Assembly: GCA_022059125.1 (NCBI GenBank)
Contig: JAEUWY010000005.1
Location: 1,612,001 to 1,676,000, forward strand
Direction of reading: 5' to 3'
Source: Corynespora cassiicola
Lineage: Eukaryota; Ascomycota; Dothideomycetes; Pleosporales; Corynesporascaceae
DNA: 64,000 bases
The position numbers were made by a program, and so were the translations under genes. Below are positions 47,228-60,000 of the stretch, piece after piece (within the stretch, counting starts at the first letter, position 1; every line of letters begins with the position of its first letter). Under the pieces are notes generated by a model, which was not told where the DNA came from, did not search any database, and saw nothing but the letters and a program-made list of their open reading frames with translations.

Positions 47228-50200
47228 TTAAACCTTCTCTTCCTGGGATCCCACAGAGCCATCAGAGCCAGTGGTATAGTATTGACCGAAGACACGGTCC
47301 TCGATATCCATGTCTTTGTATGCTGCTTGGCCACGGTTCCTGCGGCGGAAAAAGATCCTCTTGCCCCATTTCCATGCCTCGACTCCGACAAAGAAAAGGC
47401 CCGCAGTAACAAAGACAATGCCCCATTCCCAAGTGATTGGAGAATGTTTGAACACAACAGTGTTAAGCGTTGGGATATAGATCAAGGGGAACAATGTCAC
47501 GAAGCCAGCAAATACCGCCCAGAAGAGGAACTGATTCCTCCAGATGTCGAGGATCCATTGGGTGAAATAGCGCTTTGACCCTGGCTGCATGCGGAAGAAA
47601 GAGCGGCGCATATCGATCATTTCCCAAGCCAAGAACAGGGCGAACCATGTCAGGCATGCGAATGTCGTGGATCGTGCACGGAACACAAGCTCGCACGATT
47701 CGCTGTAGGTCGTGTTGCATCCTTCGCCAAGAGTGCCATCGCCGAACCCATACACAACGAGCGTGAAACTGGACAAGCAGAGGGCAGTGATCCATAGACC
47801 ATAAACGATCATATCAACCATGAACTCCATGGTGAAGATGCCAACCTTGATAGGCTGTGGCGGACGACGGAGGATGTCAGGGACAGCGCGTTCGAAACCA
47901 AGTCCCATGTCGGGCATTCCAGACGTCGCCATGATGATCCAGATGACTTGAACCGGGGCGAGAGGGAACACTGACAATCCAGTCCGGTCTTTGAAAGCAA
48001 GACCAACAAGGAGAGTTCCAGCCTGGGCGACGTTTTCTGCCAGGACGTGGAGGATGAATTTCTGGATATTGTCGAAGATTCGGCGCCCCTCCTCAATGGC
48101 GGCCAGGATAGATGCGAAGTTGTCGTCTGTAAGAACGATATCCGATGCCTCCTTGGCTACGTCTGAACCTGCTTGACCCATGGCAATGCCGACATCGGCA
48201 CGCTTGAGTGAAGGGGAGTCGTTGACACCGTCACCAGTCATGGCACAGAAGCGTTCTCGACGATGAAGAGCCTCAATCATGCGGACCTTGGTGCTGGGTG
48301 CGCACCGTGCAACTACCAATGGAAGCACAGGAAGTTCGTCTACTTGGTCATCCGAAAGGGCATCGAATTCCATAGCGGTCATAACGAGTGACCGATTGAC
48401 ATCGGCGGAGATTCGCTTCATGCGCTCGGCGGAAGGCAAGATGCCAACCTCGATAGCAATGGCCTTGGCCGTCTCAGGATGATCTCCTGTAAGCATGTGT
48501 ACTTCGATACCGGCCTCGTGGCACTGGCGTACCGCAGGGGCAGACTCAGGTCGGGGAGGGTCGTACAAGCCAATCAAGCCGCGGAAGGTCAGTCCTGACT
48601 CGACATAGGCACGATCAACCTCTCCGCCCTTCTCTACTGCTTCTTCGTAAGGCCTACCGGCAAGCGCCAGGACACGAAGTCCCAATCCAGCCAATGCTTC
48701 CATGTTGCGTAGAACTTCCTCGCGGAATTCTTCGGTGACAGGTACGAGATCTTCCTCACCATGGAGAGCGACAGAGCTGCAACTCGCGAGAACTCGCTCG
48801 ACTGCACCCTTGGTAAAAACAAAGTTCTTGCCGCTCTTGTGCCCCATGATGACAGACATGCGCTTGACGTCGGAGTCAAACGGAAGCTCGATCAAGTCTG
48901 TCCACTCGGCGGCCTCGCCCTTTGCGAGAGCCTCGCGATCCATGCCAAAGCGAGAAGCAAAGACTTGAATGGCGATTTCGGTTGGATCTCCATGAGCTTC
49001 CCAAGCTCCGTCGGCCTTCTGCTTGATGGCTGCCAAGTTGGCAAGGCAAGCGACGTTGAGGAAATGCTGAAGACGGGCGTCACCACGTGCCTTGACCTTC
49101 TCCGAAGCCAGAATTTCTCCGCATGCAGAGCCGCCAGCTTTGAAATCCATGTTGCGGGGAGCATCGGGCTGGAATCGAACGTCGCCAACGGTAGGATCTT
49201 GGGGTGCAGTGGAATTCTCGACCGTGTATGTGCCGACACCGGGCATCCAACCGCCACGAGCAATCATCTTGCCCTGGGTCAAAGTTCCAGTCTTGTCACT
49301 GCAAATGTCGGTGACTCCACCAAGGGCCTCCAGAGATTTGAGGTTCCTGACGACGACATTACGCTTGACCATACTCTTGGTACCGGCTGCCATGGTGATT
49401 GTGAGGACAACGACCAAACTGGCCGGGATCATGGACAAGCCTGTAGCGACAGCGTAGATAACGACCTCTTGACGAGAGTCGAACTCGTTCGCACCAAGTA
49501 CAATGATCGCACACACTACAGCGATACCAAAGAGCAGCATGGCGAGCTTGGACAGCTTCTTCTGCAAGGGCGTTCCGACATTGAGACCAAGGAAACGGCC
49601 AATGGCGTCGGTCAAGGTGAGCGTGTAAGCTTCCAGGTATCGATGCGGCTTAGCGCGACCGTTGGGGCCTCGTTTCTTGACAGGCCGAACCTTGGACTCG
49701 GTTTCGCGCAGTTGAGATGCAATAGCGCCGATCTCAGTGAAGACGCCCGTCGCGAAAACAACACCCTTGGCGCGTCCTTTGGTGACATTTGACGAACTGT
49801 ATGCGACGTTGATACGGTCACCGGGACCCGTGTTTTCCGGGAAAGTGGCCTCCTCGTTCTTGCGAACGGGCAAAGACTCTCCGGTCAACAGGGCTTCGTC
49901 GGTCTCGAAATTGACGGCATCAAAGACCCTGAATAGAAGATCAGCCAAAGATCTCAAGAAGAATGATTGACATGGTCGCTTACCTAACATCAGCAGGGAT
50001 TGTGTCGCCTACTTTGATCTCGACCACATCGCCGGGAACGATATCGATCGATGGGACAGTAAGTTGTTGCCCACTGCGAATGACCCTCGCAGTGGGGGAA
50101 CTCAAAGAGCGCAGTGAATCCATGGTCTTCTCTGCAGACCATTCTTGGAAAAAACCGACGACTATGTTCAATAAGATGACAAAAGTGATAACTCCACCTT

Positions 50201-50501
50201 CGATCCAAGACTGAATGCCGAAACTGACAGCCATGGCGAGAATCAAAACCATGGTCATGGCATTGGCAACTTGGGCGATGAGGATCTTGATAACAGAGAC
50301 ACCCTCAGTTTCGCCCAAGTCATTGGGACCATAGTCTTCGAGACGGCGTTTGGCCTCGGCGTCTTCGAGTCCTGACCAAGTTCCGGTGCTCAATTCGTCC
50401 ACTACTTGGGCTAGAGAAAGACTGTGGGCGGGCAATGTCATTGGACGATTCGACTGTCCACTGACATGTCCCTCAGTGGGGGACTTGTCTTTTTTCCCCA
50501 T
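47228..50501 (-). CDS. ENA1: ENA-type P-type Na+ (K+/Li+) exporting ATPase
   Basis: Two exons (50501-49984, 49928-47228; one 55-nt intron with GTAAGC donor) give 1072 residues, typical for fungal ENA ATPases (P-type IID). Signature motifs: actuator TGES at about 188-191 (ALLTGESLPV), phosphorylation site DKTGT at Asp384 (CSDKTGTLTQGKM), nucleotide-binding KGAVER, and the hinge MTGDGVNDSPSLKRADVGIA. The cation N-terminal domain (HSLSLAQVVDELSTGTWSGL) and paired membrane helices before and after the catalytic loops are visible. The IID assignment rests on the sequence GRFLGLNVGTPLQKKLSKLA and overall similarity rather than on SERCA or PMCA features. In fungi it pumps Na+ (and K+ or Li+) out of the cell at high pH or salt and is usually induced by calcineurin/Crz1 and PacC signals; no binding site was checked here. 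Confidence 0.92.
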
Positions 50502-52234
50502 GTTGATGGGATGGGATGATTTGATGGAGTGCTTTTATGGCTGATGGCAGTTGATAGAGTGATTAACCGTGTGGTTCTCGTCTTATTCTCGTCCCAGTGT
50601 GGACGAATTGAGCAGGACTGTAGTTAGGTACGGGTGACATAGAGGACTTCAGCACGGGGTTCGGGGCAGACTCCTCCAAATTCAAGCCAGCTTGGCTAGG
50701 TGATGTGAGACTTTGGAATGGGTTGAAGGCGGTTGGTGTACAAAGGTATTGGCGAACAGGAGGTACCAAAGGTGACGAGATCAAGGGTTGGGATGGTGGA
50801 GACTGGCCGTGGGGTGCACTTGAAGATAAATAGCGTCTAGACGCCTAGGGCTCCAGAGTGGGCTTTCCACGTGATCGGATACACGGCATTCCGCCCAGGC
50901 TCTGTGTGCAGAATCTGCGTCCCGTCTTACTTGGCAATGACGCTTTCCGTCCACCCAACTTCCGCTTGCTGCAATCGCGCTCTTGGCTACAGTCGAACAT
51001 CTCGAACAAGACATTCGAAGCAATCGCCAACATTCCAGATCAGAAGCAGCGCCTATAACCTGTGGGCTCACCAATCTTACACCTGCCACTCTCGCACAAG
51101 ATAAACTATCAGGACTTTTGATTGTGCCGCTCAATGTGCTCTGCCAAGCGATCTCCTTCAGGGACTCTTGGCGCCCGCCCTCTCCGCGCGGCTAGCAGCT
51201 TTGGTAGTCTTAGCCTCACCGGAAACTTTCACCACACAGCCCAAGATGCTGCAACGATCCCTACTGCATACAGCCTCAGGCGCTGAAAGTACCTCAAAAC
51301 AGTTGCAAGTTGTACTCCACAAGGGTTGAGAGTTTGATCATCACCACCGTTGTTAGAAATGTGGATCATATTATAGTGCTTTGCTCGGGTACCCTTGTGG
51401 TTGTTCGTTAAAATGGAGTATGGACCTTACCAGATTGGTTCAAAGCGCAGACCGCTTCTTTTTTACTACAGGGATATGACACTCTACATGTTGTGGAGAA
51501 GCGAGCTTTGCGGAGAACTAGCTCATAGGCCTGCCTGGGCTGTCTTGTCTTTTGCTTATTGGGGACCACTCTCAATCATCTGTCTACTTGCCATGAAACC
51601 CCCTTAGCTTGATGCGCTGATCCATCGTTTTCCTACATAGCAGGTGACGGGGAGAGCACAGCGAAGCAAGTCATCCGAACATTGCGACAGCAATTGAAAG
51701 TAGGCTCACATACAGAATCTCAAACGGGCAAAGGTGTGAGGTATGGGTGACAATCCATCTCTCCAGCATGTGAACGGGTGACCGAAAAGGCAAACGAACA
51801 GACGAGTGAAATGCTACGGCCTACTTCTTTGTCTGCCACGATCTTTGCCTCTCTATTTCTATTTTGTAATGTGATATACCTTCAGTCTATCTGAAGAATC
51901 AAGAATCAAGAAATAAAGAAAAAAGACAAGCATTTAGACATGTAAACAGACAAGCAAATAGACAAGATAATATATAAGCAGACAGGCAAGCAATTAGATT
52001 AGTAAACAGACTAACAGATAGATGAGTGGATAAATCCACAAGCAGACAAGCAAACAAGCCTTGGATATTGTGTAGTTCTAGATAAATAAAAGTATACCTC
52101 ATCAAACTTGACAATATGTACCAACACCATGTCCCCATCTTGATCTATTACTTTTTACTGCCACCATTCACTTATTATTAGCACCTGGAAAAATTGAGAT
52201 CCGGAATTCACTATTTCTCAAGAGCCCAACTCCA
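50502..52234. other. Intergenic region between ENA and Gde1-like genes
   Basis: 1.7 kb. The left half is the ENA promoter and leader. Short frames at 50781-51607 are not convincing. An AT-rich degenerate repeat lies at about 51899-52080. The right edge is the 3' region of the Gde1-like gene. Confidence 0.4.
51899..52080. repeat. Degenerate AGACAAGCAAATAGACAAG-type tandem repeat
   Basis: Variants of a purine-rich 8-20-nt unit (AGACAAGCA..., AAACAGAC...) recur for about 180 nt. The minus-strand frame reads repeated ACLF/SCLF residues, which is a by-product of the repeat and not a real protein. Confidence 0.75.
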
Positions 52235-55200
52235 TCATAGCACGTCTGCTCCCTCGACTCCAAGTCCATCCAAGACCCCTCTAACAAGTCCCACCCTATC
52301 TGCGACCAAAAGATCCACCCCAGCCCGAGCCTGCCTCTCCACGCACATCCTCTCATTATTCAACCCATTGTAGCTCCCAACACTCAAGCCCTTCGCCTTG
52401 ACCCACCTTACGAGCCTAGGACACAGGACCAGGACATCGGCAGCGGTTACGATCCCATCAAGACCCCACTGCCTTGCAAAGCGTATCGCAGCCTGCAAGC
52501 TGCCGGCGCGCTTGTCCTTGTCGACCAGCGGGCGCTTGCCGGCGTTTGTGATGAAGAGAACGGGATAGGAACGTTGCTTGATGGCGAGCAAAATGCAGAT
52601 CTCGGGGGTGAAGGAGGAGAGGAGTATCTTGCGAGAGCCGGCGTGGGTGGCGATGATGTCGAGGATGGTGTCGACGAAAAGGTTGATGTTGAGGGAGGTG
52701 GGCGGCATACTAGCGGCGAGGGATTCGTGGATGCGTGGGTATTCTGTTGCAAGGTTAGTCTTTGTGAAAACTTTGGGCTTTTTGAAATGCGGAAGTGGTG
52801 AAGTGGCGTACTGATCTCCATATCAAACCCGATGTGCTCCGGCACGTTGCGCAAAGCTTGCTCCAAGGTCGCAAAGGTGTGATGGATGAAGTCTCCACGG
52901 GTATTAGGCTTGAAGCCATTTATTGAATAATCCGCTGTATGCTTCATTCTTGTCCTCATGCGCTCGGGGCCAGGATCACGGGCTGTGGTGAAAGAGCGTG
53001 AGTGTGGCCTACTGCGGGGTTGGCCGGCATTGGGAGTGGCTCTATCCCAAGGCCTGGCGCGAGAGTCAGGACTATCATGCGCCGATTGATCGATGCTGGC
53101 ATATAGAAACTGGAGGATATTTTAGCATTGGATTTGGTGACGCGAGCACTAGCTACTGACCTGATCAAGGGTCACGTCATGGATCGGGATATCTGTTCCT
53201 GTTTCGCTTAAAGAATAGTCGTGGAACAGCACAGGAACAAGATCCTTTGTAACTTGGACATCTGACTTCTGTGAGCGGATTTCTATACGAATGGCAAGAG
53301 CCAGATTGTTACCGAACTAAGCAGGTCAGTCATTCGTTCTGAAGAATCTAAGCTCAGCAACAGGGAAGAGTAGGCATACCTCGACAAACTGCGCCCCGAG
53401 ATTCCCGGCTGCAATTATGGACTGGGGAAAGTCAGAGAAATTTGGATCAAATCTTCTAGTATCCTACCTCAATGGTGTTCTCTCCATGTTGCAGGTAACG
53501 CTCTCGAGAGTTTTGCCCAAAACCTATCTAGAAATCAGGGTAGTCAACATAAACATTTAAATGGAGCAATACCTCGATGACCAACTAACACGACTGAGCC
53601 ATCATCTCCGGGGTTTCCTAGACTTGGAGGGGATTTTTGAAGACGGCGATATGGCTCAACGAGCAAGTAAGAGAAACTTATCGTTCCTAGAAGCCCTAAA
53701 GTATCTCTGCAAAAGATGGATACAGTCTGCTCTCTCATAAGAGGCTCATACTGTACACTCAAAAAAGGGGTGTGGATGTTCAGAGAAGCCATCCCTGCTC
53801 CAACAACATGGCTAGATTCGTGATCCTCCGAAGGCCTACTCCGGAGTTCGAAACGTACAGATGCTTTACTTGGGTTATCGACGACAAAAATCATGGTGTC
53901 ATCCACTGGATCTCTCAGAAGTGGCACTTTTCTCTCGAATATCGCTGAAGATTCCGAGACGGATATGCACAGGGTTACATGTCCACCTGGTAAGTCAAGC
54001 AGATCGAGGGTTGAAGAAGCCGAGATACCTCTGTCTTGAAGGCCACCCAAATTCAGGATCACATGTCCTTTTCCTGAATTGGCGTTGAATTGGGATGAGA
54101 CCTTACCCAAGGATGCCTGGGACGGCAAGATAAGATCGGTCGGAATCGTGTCATCGGGGAACATCTCGGCGATGGGTATATGTCCCATGAAGGCAGCATG
54201 CTCCTTCGCGGTCCATCCAAGATAGTCGAGCCGCCTTGGGTCAACCCCTTTATCCAATAATAGCCTGGCAATCGATTCGTGGCCTTCGATACACGCAATG
54301 AAAAGCGGAGTTCTTTGACAGACAGACTCGGGAGTGTCAAGCAAGTCAGCAGTAAATTCAGAGAGTAGTAGTTGGAGATAGTCGCATCTCCCGATCTGGG
54401 ATGCGATGTGGGCGCAGGTTTCTCCAGTACTGGTCTTATATCCGACGCCCACGCGGTAGGTAATGAGCAATTCTACCATGGCATCGAGCTGACGCCGCAT
54501 AGCTATGTGGAGGAGTTCCTGCGGAATAGCTACATTTGAATTGATCATGACCGAAAGCAATAACTTGGTCAAATCGACTTGATCTTGAGCGATAGAGGCA
54601 AAGAGGAGCGTGGAGCAGGTGTCGCCCCGGAGAAACAAAGCCTTATCATCTGTGATGGCTTTGCACAGTACTTGTGCCCATAAATCCACCATGCTGTTCA
54701 TGGCGCTCAACTGAAGAAGATTCTTGATATAGCCCTCTTCTTCTGTCAAGGTCTCAATAGTATGGCGTAAGGTAGAACCAGCGTCTTCGGAGAGGTAGAG
54801 CGTGGGTGTTTCACGGGCCAGCTTGGTTTGCACTCTATCAAGCTGGCTAACACAACTGTTGTATCCATTTCTATGGGTTGCTTGGTGTCCATAGATGATG
54901 TCCCGGTAGCGCTGGGCTCCAATGTCACAATTCTGTTCACATTTGAAGAGTTTGGTGTTCACACGATCAATAGCCTCTTGGTTGAGTCGGTAGAAGCAGG
55001 CAAGCTCCAGCAGAGAGCCGCGAAGGCTAATCAAGCTGAGATGGTCGAGAGACGAGCGATGTTTGGTGAGCGAAGAATGGGCCCACTGATTTTCAAGCTC
55101 CTCTTCATGGCGCTGCAGGAAGGCCAGGCGCTGGGTGGCAAACGTGGTATTGGATGCAATGGCCTGGGCGAAGTCTACGAAGAACCCTGCAAAAGATAAG

Positions 55201-55354
55201 CATGTGAATGCTCAGGAAACTAGTCTCCCCAACACATACGTTCGTAGCCATGCTGGTCTGCTGCCTTCAGCAAAGCCTTCAATTGTTGGTAGGGGATGTA
55301 TTCCGACTCCCATGCCCCGATCATATGCTGACGATGTATATCACGGAATCTCAT
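52235..55354 (-). CDS. GDE1: Gde1-like glycerophosphodiester phosphodiesterase: SPX-ankyrin-GDPD
   Basis: Eight exons (55354-55240, 55186-53573, 53523-53468, 53421-53380, 53316-53313, 53261-53161, 53109-52812, 52743-52235) join in frame to 912 residues. The N-terminus MRFRDIHRQHMIGAWESEYI with PYQQLKALLKAA is an SPX start. Ankyrin repeats follow at about 215-350 (STGETCAHIASQIGRCDYLQ, RTPLFIACIEGHESIARLLL). The GDPD domain begins at VGHRG (about 573-577) and has ENT, the HDY catalytic pair, and EIKYPR. In yeast, Gde1 hydrolyses cytosolic glycerophosphocholine to choline and glycerol-3-phosphate. The SPX basic cluster is degenerate (NTKLFK in place of a KKLDK-like core). The 4-nt exon 53316-53313 is needed to read FVEFDVQVTKDLVPV; if the flanking 51-nt intron is retained instead, 17 residues are added in frame. 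It is shorter than yeast Gde1. Confidence 0.9.
53313..53316 (-). other. GDE1: Predicted 4-nt micro-exon (TTCG) in the Gde1-like gene
   Basis: Between the exon ending FVE (53380) and the exon reading VQVTKDLVPV (from 53261), the family sequence requires F-D. The only fit is TTC G from 53316-53313 joined to AT of the next exon. It is bordered by CTTAG on its 5' side and GTAACA on its 3' side, giving introns of 63 and 51 nt. The 51-nt intron is a multiple of three with no stop, so retention also stays in frame. Confidence 0.55.
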
Positions 55355-56441
55355 GCCGATAAGCCCGGTACGTTGTTGAGACAAGCAAGATGGGTGGATA
55401 TGAATGTCAGGGCAAAGGGCACGAAGACAAAGAAAGGGAGGGTGAGCCAAGGGTCATCTGAGAAGGCAAGAGGGCAATGAAGGAATTTCGGGATATGGGG
55501 GAGATGAATGAGCTGGGGGCAGGCACAGGTGTGAGCGTGGGCACGGTGAGATGCTAGGCAGGCGAACTAGCTTTTGCTTGGTTGCTTTCGAATATGTAGG
55601 ACAAACCCGGGGTGGACCATGGAATGGCGTTCCGGGGATCCGATGTGAGTTTTGTATGCTGTCAAATTCGTCCGTCGTTTCGATGCTGTGTTGATGGGAA
55701 GGAGATGGCTATGTCAGCTTGCAGGCGGGCTTCTTGGAGCTGGCCGCTTCGCATTCGAGAGGGATCATCTCGCCATGAGCCGCCCTTGTCCAAGCCGATT
55801 CTGGGACTCAGCCGGCGGGAAAACGAAGCGAGGCGCCCACCGCTGGGCGATCGCTTCGGCTACATTAAGGCTCAACACATGCGAGGAGGCGTTACTTGGA
55901 CAAATGATCTTCACAACAGACAGCGCAAGGTCGGCTGTGCATGGAGTGGAGCACGGGGTGTAGACGGCTGCAAGCACTAGCAGGCGCGTTAGCGAAGACG
56001 TCATGCTCGCCAACGCAGGGGCAGGGAGAGACAATCAAGACCCATGATGCTGGATCAGAGATCAAAGAGGTCGTGTCTTCGGGGTCCCAGGGATGGCGCC
56101 CCGTGCACGTCGTGGAGGGAGAGGGTTGGCGGGCGAGGAGGACGCCGAAGGAGCGACGGCCAGGTGACACGAGAGGGCTCCTGCTCGGCGGCGCCCATTG
56201 GAGGAATATGGACGTCTGGCAGGTCGCAGGTCGCAGGTCGCAGGTGGCAGCGCGCAGGAGTGACGGTGAGATGGGCGCGGCAGAAGAGATGCATCGGGGC
56301 AAAAGGCGGCCGGGGGGGCCATCTCGTACCCAGCGCTTGGTCGTGTCCGGTGCCTGACCCCACAGGAGCAGCAGGCCAAACGTGGGGACCGGCCTGGCGG
56401 GCAAGGCAGGCATGACGTGATCCCAAAGGCGCGCTCGCAGC

Positions 56442-56520
56442 GGACGGGACAGGACGGGCCAGAACGGGCCAGGACGGGGCAGGACGGGACAGGGCCAGGA
56501 CGACGGCCAGGACGACGACG
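56442..56520. repeat. Decamer-like tandem repeat (GGACGGGMCA)
   Basis: About eight imperfect copies of a roughly 10-nt unit, reading GGACGGGACA or GAACGGGCCA with drift to GGACGACG at the end. It lies in the divergent promoter region between the Gde1-like and Bun107-like genes. Confidence 0.85.
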
Positions 56521-56871
56521 AGGCTGCAGCTGGGCAATGCCAACGGAGCCAGAAGCAACAGCGAAGCTTCCACCGTTCGCCGTTTCGATCGGCAGCCGGC
56601 GGGGGAGCACGCAGCCATGGCCGCCAGCGCGGCCGCCAACCAACGCGCCCGCAAACGCACCTGCGTCTCTGCACCAGCTTCTCCACTGGAGTTATGTCAG
56701 TTTTTAGCGACTCCGCGTCCGTGGGCGACGCCGCTGCTAGGGCTGCTCCCAAGCCTAAGGATTCGGTCGCTGTCCGCCCATAGTACTCCAACCCGCAGCC
56801 CGCAACCCTTTCCCCAGTGCCAGTGCCAGTCCCGCGACCAGCTCCTGCCTGCCTCCTGCCCGCGTCTCCTG

Positions 56872-56900
56872 CTCCTCCTCCTCCTCCTCCTCCTCCTCCC
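56872..56900. repeat. (CTC)n microsatellite in the Bun107 leader region
   Basis: A run of nine or more CTC units, about 125 bp before the predicted start codon at 57025. Confidence 0.9.
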
Positions 56901-57024
56901 CCCACCGCCGTCCACCCCAGCCCTCTCTCTCCAACCCGCTCCACCACCGCGACCCAGGTCGCCAGCCGCCCGCTCGCCTTTCTAGCTCCCCGCCGTATGC
57001 GCATCCGCTGTTGATTCATGTGGC

Positions 57025-60000
57025 ATGGGGCGCAACGCGCGGAAGCGTATCTCGTACGGTGGGTGCTCCTCGGCCGCACTGGCGCTCGAGTGCAATGCAG
57101 CCGCCCCGCGCTCTGCGACCCTTCCCCGGACTGACTGAGGCTTTGCAGTGCTGCCACTTGCGAATTCGGCGGGAGGCCACCGACTGGGCGTAAATGGCTT
57201 GGCCGTTGACCCCGTCAACTCCATCCTGTGAGTTACCGCGCCGCTGGTCCTGCTAGCCACCACTGACAACCTGACAGCTACTCGGGTGGCCGAGATGGTG
57301 TCATCTGCGCCTGGGACCTGCATCTCGACCTAACCCACGGCGACGGCGACGAGCGAGATCCCTTCGCCGACTCGAGCCAGCCAAACTACAAGCCGCCGCC
57401 CACCCAGTTCCGCCAGCAGGTCCAGGCCCACACCCACTGGATCAACGACATCGCCCTCGCCCAAGGCCGCCAGGCCCTCGTTTCCGCCTCGTCCGACATC
57501 ACCGTCAAGGTCTGGCGCCCCGCCGCCGAAGACGTCCTCCCCCCGCAGACCATCGGCCTGCACACCGACTACGTCAAGCGCGTGGCCTCGCCCGGCCTCA
57601 ACGAGAATTGGGTCGCGTCCGGCGGCCTCGACCACAAGATCAGCCTGTGGGACCTCAATGGCGCCGGCAAGAAGCTGCAGATAGCCGTGGGCGATGATGA
57701 GAACACGGCCAAGGGCTCCGTATATGCTCTGGCCGCAACCCCCTCAATAATAGCAAGCGGTGGCCCGGAGAGCATAGTCCGTGTCTGGGACTCACGGACG
57801 GGCAAGCGCATCACAAAGTTCGTCGGTCACACAGATAACGTGCGCGACGTGCTCATCACGCGCGATGGAGACACAATCCTCACCGCATCGGCCGATCAGA
57901 CCGTCAAGGTGTGGTCCATGACCGCGGGAAGGTGCATGTATACCCTCACCATGCACAACGACAGTGTATGGTCCCTGTTCTCCGAAGACCCACAGCTCTC
58001 CGTCTTCTACTCTTCCGACCGATCGGGCATAGTCGCGAAGAGCGATGTGCGGAATTGCGCAGAAATGGACGAGGGGGTTTCGGTAGCAGTATGCCAGGAG
58101 CACGGAGGAGTGAACAAGGTTGTCTGTGCCGGTGATTACGTGTGGACGGCCACTTCGAGTTCGAGCATCAACAGATGGAACAACGTCGACACAACCGCCG
58201 AAGTAGCCTTACCCGAGTCCTACAAATGGCACCGCTCCAGTGTTGCTACGACGCGCTCGCGCTACCCTTCGCCCCCCGCCACAAGCCCTCCCGCAAACGG
58301 TGCTGCTCCAAAGATTCCTTTCAAGTCCTTGCTACGCATGTCCAACACTGCGCCGTTTCCCCAGATGCTCTCGTCCAAGGATCCCGATGCATCCACTGTA
58401 TATTCCGTAACGAGTACACGCAAACCTTCAGAGGCATTGTCTGTCGCAGACCCAGGCGTTGTAGTACCATGTCGCGACCTTCCCGACTTCTCCATCGAGG
58501 GACAAAACGGCTTGATCAAGCACCATTTGCTCAATGACAGGAGAAGAGTCTTGACCTTGGATACGGCCGGAGAGGTCATGCTCTGGGATCTGCTACAGGT
58601 AGGAGTACCCTGTTTCTCGTTGAGTGCCTGCTAACACTATATAGTGCATTCCAATCAAGTCGTTTGGCAAGAGACATCTCGAGGATGTGGTTCCAGAAGT
58701 CAACACCCGGGAAACTGTCGCTCATTGGTGCGCAGTAGACACGAGGACGGGAAGTCTGACCTGTGTGCTCGAAGAGAATTATTGCTTCGATGCAGAGATG
58801 TATGCCGACGAGTTGGACTTGGAGGAAGACATTGATTTCCGCGAAGACCAGAGGAGTAGGATACCATTGCCCTGCAAGGTGAAACGTGCTGACCTTCATA
58901 GTAAATCTGGGTAAATGGATCCTGCGCTATCTGTTCTCCAACTTGATCGACGAAGAAATCAAACGAGATGAAGATTTCAGAGCGGCCTTGATCAAAGAGA
59001 AGGGAGCTACTACTCGAGCTGACCCACCATCGAACATTGAGATACCCGAGTCCAATATCAATGGCTGGCGAGATGCGACATCAGGGCCTGCTTCGGCTTC
59101 CACGATCCGTGCTACCAACGGTTTCCACCTCCCCGCTACCACTCCCGGATTGGCTATTGGCCTCGCAACACCCGGAGTCCCACCTTCGAGTGCAAGTCAC
59201 GGCTCACATCACAATCCTCACTTGACTCCCACCACCGAAGAAGGCTCGCAACTTGAGAAGACCTCGACCACCAGGAGTTCAACCCAGCAAGAATCTGATT
59301 ACTTTTCCACGGCCCCTCCAGCAAATGGAAACTCAAAACCCAAATTATCAACGGATGAAGCCAACGCGGAAGCCTTGCCTCAGTCGCCTTCCGAAGACAC
59401 GCAAACCAATCAGAAAAAGGGCAAGGGAATGTTTGGCAAGAAGTTTGGCATGTCTTTCAACATGAAGAAATTTGCCTCACCGGCTTCTTCCACGCCAGAA
59501 GCTCCCAAGCCCGCGGCGACCACCGAGGAAAAGTCAGAAGACAGTGACTCTAGATCCAATAAAACGGATGAAAAGGTCATTGAAGACAACTTCTTTGGCG
59601 CGATCCAGAAAATTCGAAATGGCTACGACGAGCAAGTGAGTTGTGGGGCAACGACTCTGAACACGCAGATTGCGCCGAGTTTGCCGAACGAAACTCCTGT
59701 CCTGAAGCCGCCTGCTTCTACGACCATTTTGATCCAGGAGGATCGACCTGACTCTGGAGGAGTTGCTGATCTGTTCGAAGGGAAAGTGGGCTCGTTGGGC
59801 CATCAAGCCGATTTGATCGAGAAGACTGCTCCTATGTGGCTTGCAGATGTATTGCTACGGGTACGCCTTTGCAATTGAACATCCCGTCCTACATGCTAAC
59901 ATATATAGAACCAAATTCCGCTCAAGGAGATCGTCAAAGTATCCTTCATTCTGGAGCCTTATCAGAACTTGCTCCCAAGCATATCAGCGGACGGGTACAT

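Larger units (their letters stand above)
55355..57024. promoter_or_regulatory. Divergent GC-rich upstream region of Gde1-like and Bun107-like genes
   Basis: 1.67 kb between divergent starts. Open frames on both strands (for example 55892-57157 minus) come from GC-rich, repeat-rich sequence and carry no domains. Repeats are a 7-nt GTCGCAG unit at 56221-56250, a 10-nt unit at 56442-56520 and a CTC run at 56872-56900. The CTC run lies in the pyrimidine-rich leader of the Bun107-like gene. Confidence 0.45.

Noticed and set aside
48761..49792. 343-codon plus-strand frame opposite the ENA ATPase
   Set aside because: Exact antisense shadow of the strongly conserved ATPase frame.
55892..57157. 421-codon minus-strand open frame upstream of the Bun107-like gene
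   Set aside because: It overlaps the Bun107 first exons and several simple repeats, and its product is Arg/Gly/Pro-rich without motifs. Treated as a chance frame.
58868..58901. Intron of about 23 nt after LPCK in the Bun107-like gene
   Set aside because: Too short for a spliceosomal intron, and not needed: a 46-nt intron from 58856 with a proper branch site gives the family sequence DQRINLGKW.
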